A stretch of DNA of 64,000 bases from Kumtagia sp963839725 (GTDB lineage: Bacteria; Pseudomonadota; Alphaproteobacteria; Rhizobiales; Rhizobiaceae), in the NCBI GenBank assembly GCA_963839725.1, contig CAWIWT010000026.1, positions 62,001 through 126,000 of the forward strand, written 5' to 3'. Below are positions 60,128 to 64,000 of this stretch, in pieces. The position numbers were made by a program, and so were the translations under genes. Positions within the stretch are counted from its first letter, which is position 1, and each line of letters opens with the position of its first letter. The notes below the pieces were generated by a model that worked only from the letters and a program-made list of their open reading frames with translations, did no database searches and was not told the origin of the DNA.

Positions 60128-60920
60128 GCGCATTTCTCCATCCGCCACCAGCCCGGCTTCACGGCAATCGCCGCGACCTGCTTTTTCTTGCTGTACTTCC
60201 CGATCGTCGTGCTGGTCGTCTATGCCTTCAACGCGGCGACATCGACGTCCGGCTGGGGCGGCTTGTCCCTGCAGTGGTTCGGGCCGCGTGGAGCAACGGC
60301 CAGGTCATCGAGGCCTCGATCCGTTCGCTGCAGATCGGCAGCGAGCGGCAGTCCTCTCAACGATCGCCGCGACCATGGCCGCGCTCGCCACCACGCGTAC
60401 CCCACCCTATCCGGGACTGACCTTCAAATATGCCGCGATCAACCAGCCGCTGATGGTGCCGGAGATCGTCACCGGTGTGGCCTTGCTGATCTTCTTCTCG
60501 CGCATCAAGATATGGACCGGCTACACTGGGCTCGGATATCTCATCGCCGCGCATACCGCCTTCTGCATTCCATTTGCCTATCTGCCGATCCGCGCCCGGC
60601 TCGAGACCATGGACCTGACGCTGGAGCGCGCCGCCGCCGACCTTTACGCAACGCCGTGGCAAGCATTCCGACGCATCACGCTGCCGCTGCTCTGGCCCGC
60701 GATCCTGGCCGGCCTGATGCTGGCCTTCGTGATCTCGCTGGATGATGTCGTCATAACCGAGTTCGTCAAATCGGGCGGGCAGGACACACTGCCGACCTAT
60801 ATGCTCGGCCAGATACGCCGCGGCATCACACCGGAGATCAATGCGATTTCGACCGTCTTCCTTCTGCTGTCGGTCATTATCGTCACACTGTTCTTCTTCA
60901 TCAGCAGGAAAAAGGACTAA
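60120..60920 (+). CDS. Polyamine-type ABC permease, PotC-like, frameshifts
   Basis: Inner-membrane permease of about 268 residues when joined. The first helix reads CFFLLYFPIVVLVVYAFNAA; then TSGWGGLSLQWF (PotC-like), STIAATMAALATTR, INQPLMVPEIVTGVALLIFF, the EAA loop LERAAADLYATPWQAFRRIT and the typical SLDDVVITEFVKSGGQDTLP. Frames break near 60150, 60285 and 60345. The ATG at 60120 overlaps the PotB-like stop, so the two are translationally coupled. Confidence 0.87.
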   Translation: MAKRISPSATSPASRQSPRPAFSCCTSRSSCWSSMPSTRRHRRPAGAACPCSGSGRVEQRPGHRGLDPFAADRQRAAVLSTIAATMAALATTRTPPYPGLTFKYAAINQPLMVPEIVTGVALLIFFSRIKIWTGYTGLGYLIAAHTAFCIPFAYLPIRARLETMDLTLERAAADLYATPWQAFRRITLPLLWPAILAGLMLAFVISLDDVVITEFVKSGGQDTLPTYMLGQIRRGITPEINAISTVFLLLSVIIVTLFFFISRKKD

Positions 60921-60950
60921 GTCATTCAAATGACAATGGGAGTGTCACAC

Positions 60951-61982
60951 ATGAGAAACACAATCGCAGCACTGACCGTAACGTTGTTGGCCTCGACAGG
61001 GCTGGCGCAGGCCGAAGGCGAACTGAACATCTACAACTGGGGCAACTACACCAGCCCGGACCTGATCAAGAAATTCGAGGACACCTACAAGGTCAAGGTG
61101 ACGGTCACCGAGTACGACTCGAACGACACCGCTCTCGCCAAGGCGCGTCAGGGCGGCACCGGCTTCGACATTGTCGTCCCGTCGCAGAACTATGTGCCAA
61201 TCTGGATCCAGGAAGGTCTCGTTCAGGAAATCGAGTGCCGGCCAGATGGAGAACGCCAAGAACATCGCACCCGAATGGGCCGATCCCGAGTTCGACAAGG
61301 GCCGCAAATACTCCGCGCCATGGGCCTGGGGCACGGTCGGCGTTGTCGTCAACACCGATCTCTACAAAGGCCCCATCGACACCTGGGGCATCATCTTCGA
61401 TACGCCCGCCGAGTTGAAAGGCAAGGTCAATGTCGTTCCCGAGATGAACGACGTCATGTTTGCCGCGATCAGCTACAATGGCGGCAAGGAGTGCACGGGC
61501 GACAAGGAGATCCTCAAGAAGGCCCGCGACACTCTCGTCAAGGCGAAGCCCGATTGGATCTCGATGGAATACAACACCATCGAGAAGATGGTTGCCGGCG
61601 ACATGTCGGCCACTAGCGACTGGAATGGTTCGGCTTTGCGCCAGAGGCTGCAGAAGCCGGCGATTCAGTACGGCTACCCCAAGGAAGGCGTGCTGCTGTG
61701 GAGCGACAATATCATGGTCCTCAAGGAGGCCAAAAACGTCGAGAACGCCAAGTTGTTCATCAACTTCACCATGGACCCCGAAAACGCCGCCATGCTCTCG
61801 GCCTTCCATCGCTATGCAAACGGCATCGCCGGCTCGGACAAGTTCATGCCGGCGGACATGAAGGACGCGCCGGAAGTCGATTGTGCCGGCGGAGGTCATG
61901 AAGATCGCCGGAATATTCGCGCGCCTGCCCTCCGGAAGTGCAGGAGCTCTATACGAAGATCTGGACCGAGCTTCAGAAGTAA
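60951..61982 (+). CDS. Polyamine-type ABC substrate-binding protein (PotD/PotF-like), frameshifts
   Basis: Periplasmic binding protein of about 343 residues. A signal peptide (MRNTIAALTVTLLASTGLAQ) precedes the PotD-type start GELNIYNWGNYTSPDLIKKF, then YDSNDTALAKARQGG and FDIVVPSQNYVPIWIQ (the SxxYV polyamine-site strand), APWAWGTVGVVVNTDL and LLWSDNIMVLKEAKN. Small indels near 61233, 61885 and 61925 break it; the C-terminus PPEVQELYTKIWTELQK sets the stop. The start at 60951 has gggag upstream. It is the ligand-binding part of the upstream ATPase/permease set and ends at a strong terminator. Confidence 0.88.
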
Positions 61983-61989
61983 GGCTCAA

Positions 61990-62017
61990 GGGCCGGCGGC
62001 AACTCGCCGGCCCTTTT
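61990..62017 (+). terminator. Rho-independent terminator after the polyamine-type operon
   Basis: GGGCCGGCG-gcaact-CGCCGGCCC followed by TTTT, starting 8 bases after the binding-protein stop. The nine-pair GC stem and T run fit intrinsic termination. Confidence 0.85.
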
Positions 62018-62028
62018 GCTCAATCACC

Positions 62029-63219
62029 ATGACAGAACCAGACAACAGGTTTGAGCGTCGCTATGGCTTTGCCCGAAACGACGTAACGCTCGGCAACTGG
62101 CGCACGCGTCCGTACTCTTCCTGGTCGTTTCAGAACGTTTCCGAACTGGTGCCGTCGGCGGAGATATCGACCAGCGCCACGACGGAGTGGGAAACGCTCG
62201 AGGACCTGCGTAGCTTGCTTCCTGCCCAGATCGAGGTGGGCAACGGTCGTGAGACGGTTAGCCAGTTTCTCGAACGCTCGAACACCGACGCGCTGGCGAT
62301 CATGAAATCCGGCGCGTTTATCGGCGACTACGCGTCGCCGACCGCCAATCCAACGAACCCGCATATCGTCTTCTCGATCACAAAGTCGCTGACAGCCATT
62401 CTTGCTGGCATCCTGCAGGATGAGGGATTGCTCGACCCCGCCAAGCTGGTGACGCACTACGTCCCGGAGGCAAAAGGCTCAGCCTACGAGGACGCGACGG
62501 TGCGGCAGGTCCTTGATATGCGGGTCAGCGTCGACTTCGTAGAGGACTATCACGAACCCGAAGGCGACTTCACCCGCTACCGCCGCGCCATGCTCTGGAA
62601 CCCGCTGCGGGCAGGCGACAAGCCGGAAACCCTGCAGGAGGTTATCCTGTCGCTGAAGAAGGCGGCCGAACCGCATGGCGGTGCCTTCCGCTACTACTCG
62701 CCCAATTCGGATTTGCTCGGCATCATCCTCGAACGCGCCTCCGGCATCCGCTACCCTGACCTGTTCCGTGAAAAGCTCTGGATACCACTCCGCGCAAAGG
62801 GCCGCTGCACCGTCACCGTCGATCGGTCGGGCATGGCGCGCGGTGCCTCCGGTGTCTCGCTAACCGCACGCGACCTCGCGCGTATCGGCGAAATGATGCG
62901 CAATGGCGGCATGGTCGGCAGCAACGCGATCGTGACTGAACGCTGGGTGCTCGACACCGTCAACGGCGGCGACCGCCATGCCTGGAAAGCGGGCGATTTC
63001 TCACATATGCTGAAGGACGGCAGCTATCGCAGCAAATGGTACCAGAGCGGCTTTGCCAACAGCGCGTTCATGGCCATCGGCATCCACGGCCAATGGCTTT
63101 ATGTCGATCCGAAGCGCGAAGTCGTGATCGTCCAACTCGCTTCGCGGCATGCCCCGGAGGACGCTCCGCTGAGCCAGCAAGTTCTGCGCTTCTTCCAGTT
63201 GATCACTGAGATGGTTTGA
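62029..63219 (+). CDS. Serine hydrolase, class C beta-lactamase/NylB-like
   Basis: A 396-residue serine beta-lactamase-fold hydrolase, without a signal peptide, so probably cytoplasmic. The SxxK motif is FSITKSLT, the second catalytic block is RYYSPNSDLLGIILE (Tyr), and the C-terminal part has SGFANSAFMAIGIHGQWLYV, with GIHGQ at the position of the KTG-like strand. This pattern fits the 6-aminohexanoate-dimer hydrolase (NylB)/EstB group, which hydrolyse amides or esters rather than beta-lactams. Intact. It starts 12 bases after the terminator stem's T run, so it may be partly read from the upstream operon. Its natural amide could relate to polyamine derivatives, but that is speculation. Confidence 0.87.
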   Translation: MTEPDNRFERRYGFARNDVTLGNWRTRPYSSWSFQNVSELVPSAEISTSATTEWETLEDLRSLLPAQIEVGNGRETVSQFLERSNTDALAIMKSGAFIGDYASPTANPTNPHIVFSITKSLTAILAGILQDEGLLDPAKLVTHYVPEAKGSAYEDATVRQVLDMRVSVDFVEDYHEPEGDFTRYRRAMLWNPLRAGDKPETLQEVILSLKKAAEPHGGAFRYYSPNSDLLGIILERASGIRYPDLFREKLWIPLRAKGRCTVTVDRSGMARGASGVSLTARDLARIGEMMRNGGMVGSNAIVTERWVLDTVNGGDRHAWKAGDFSHMLKDGSYRSKWYQSGFANSAFMAIGIHGQWLYVDPKREVVIVQLASRHAPEDAPLSQQVLRFFQLITEMV

Positions 63220-63297
63220 GTATCGACCGTCGGATGCTGCCGCACCACGGCGTCATCATTCTGACGTTGGCGATTGACGCCGTACGCTACTGGTTGC

Positions 63298-63346
63298 GTC
63301 ATCCCGGCCTAGGGAGCGAAGCGACCGCAGAGCCGGGACCCAGCGT
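63298..63346. repeat. Intergenic palindrome (catcccggcc type)
   Basis: gtcatcccggcctagggagcg facing agccgggaccc, with a small inner gcgaagcg hairpin. Single copy in the window, of a form common in rhizobial spacers. It may serve as a terminator for the serine hydrolase gene. Confidence 0.5.
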
Positions 63347-63416
63347 AATTGCCGCCGAAGCCGCTTTTTCGCGCAAATGCGGCGCCATTAACTAGCACCG
63401 CCACCCCTTGAAAGGC

Positions 63417-64000
63417 CTACCCCGCCTTGGCCGCCGCTCGAATTTCCTTTGACGACGGCAGGAAGATCGTCAGCAGGCCGAGAAGCGGCAGGAAGGAACA
63501 CGCCCAGAAGACAAATTCGATGCCCTTCGCGTCGGCGACCACGCCAAGTACCGCGGCAGCGATTCCTCCCATGCCGAAGGCAAAGCCGAAGAACACGCCG
63601 GCGATCAGTTCCGACACGGCCCGGGATCAGCTCCTGCGCGAAGACGACGATTGCCGGAAATGCTGAAGCCAGCACCAGGCCGATGACGCCGGAAAGCACG
63701 ATTGTCCAGAACAGATTGGCGTAGGGCAGCATCAGCGTGAAGGGCAGCACGCCAAGGATCGAGAACCAGATGACGAAGCGCGCGCCAAAACGATCGCCGA
63801 TCGGTCCGCCGAAGCACCGTCCCGAGCGCCGCTGCGCCAAGGAAGACAAACAGCAGATACTGCGACGTTTGCACCGAAACGCCGAAGCGCTCGATCACGT
63901 AGAACGTGAAATAGCTGGCGATCGCCGCCGTATAGATATTCTTGCTGAAGGTGAGGATCACCAGCACGATCAGCGCCACTGGCGATCTTGCCGTGCGGCA
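63417..64000 (-). CDS. MFS exporter, C-terminal half (cut by window edge), frameshifts
   Basis: C-terminal six-helix half of a major-facilitator transporter, resembling the Fsr (fosmidomycin resistance) branch: VALIVLVILTFSKNIYTAA, YFTFYVIERFGVSVQTSQYL, GGPIGDRFGARFVIWFSIL (the MFS loop motif GxxxDRxGxR), FPAIVVFAQELIPG, then FFGFAFGMGGIAAAVLGVVA and a short tail ending IRAAAKAG. Indels near 63815 and 63617 split it. The N-terminal half lies beyond the window. Substrate unknown. Confidence 0.82.

Overview
The window looks like chromosome of an alphaproteobacterium of the Hyphomicrobiales (Rhizobiales), most like Mesorhizobium and relatives. The evidence is high GC outside one islet, Mesorhizobium-style intergenic palindromes (ccctcccccttgtggggaggg cores), rhizobial-type TamA/TamB, a PreA/PreT pyrimidine cluster under a RutR-type regulator, and many dipeptide/polyamine ABC transporters. 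No rRNA, tRNA or CRISPR array was seen. Genus assignment is inference.

Layout. 0-2.2 kb (minus): DUF4173 membrane protein, response regulator and sensor kinase, the last cut by the window edge. 2.5-8.1 kb: alpha/beta hydrolase, CaiB/BaiF CoA-transferase, ThDP-dependent enzyme, cystathionine gamma-synthase-family PLP enzyme and a divergent Lrp/AsnC gene. 8.24-15.7 kb: a decayed mobile-element islet inside the Lrp gene. It holds a PrimPol C-terminus overlapping a family-B DNA polymerase (ATGA), a broken methyltransferase, an HNH fragment, an A+T-richer pair (membrane protein, RgpF-like protein), and a small-terminase fragment that ends in a MITE-like element. 15.8-29.3 kb: pyrimidine reductive catabolism and uptake (NMT1/THI5-type ABC transporter, beta-ureidopropionase, beta-alanine-type transaminase, RutR-like regulator, PreA/PreT), with two DUF559 nuclease ORFs each inside inverted palindromes. 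29.4-32.2 kb: MttB-family methyltransferase, SLT lipoprotein, PPOX-fold protein. 32.3-38.6 kb: dipeptide-type ABC operon. 38.9-48.2 kb: tamA-tamB, the TamB carrying an internal ~1.6 kb triplication. 48.4-56.2 kb: alpha-2-macroglobulin and penicillin-binding protein 1C. 56.3-63.2 kb: HDAC-like deacetylase, polyamine-type ABC operon, NylB-like serine hydrolase. 63.4 kb to the end: an MFS exporter, cut by the window.

How the genes work together. PreT/PreA reduce uracil/thymine; the ureidopropionase and transaminase handle the later steps; the ABC system probably imports the substrate; the TetR gene sits between the two halves. I found two matching 16-bp sites resembling the RutR operator, one in front of each catabolic half. 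A dihydropyrimidinase, needed for the middle step, is not in the window. The deacetylase next to polyamine uptake suggests use of acetylated polyamines.

Quality. Almost every gene from 32 to 62 kb, and several before, is split by 1-2 base indels, often in short homopolymers, while 15.8-24.8 kb and 29.4-32.2 kb are clean. Frames can be rejoined with conserved sequence on both sides, so I treat most of these as intact genes in an error-containing consensus, and reserve 'pseudogene' for genes missing whole parts. Coordinates of such genes span the whole reconstructed gene.
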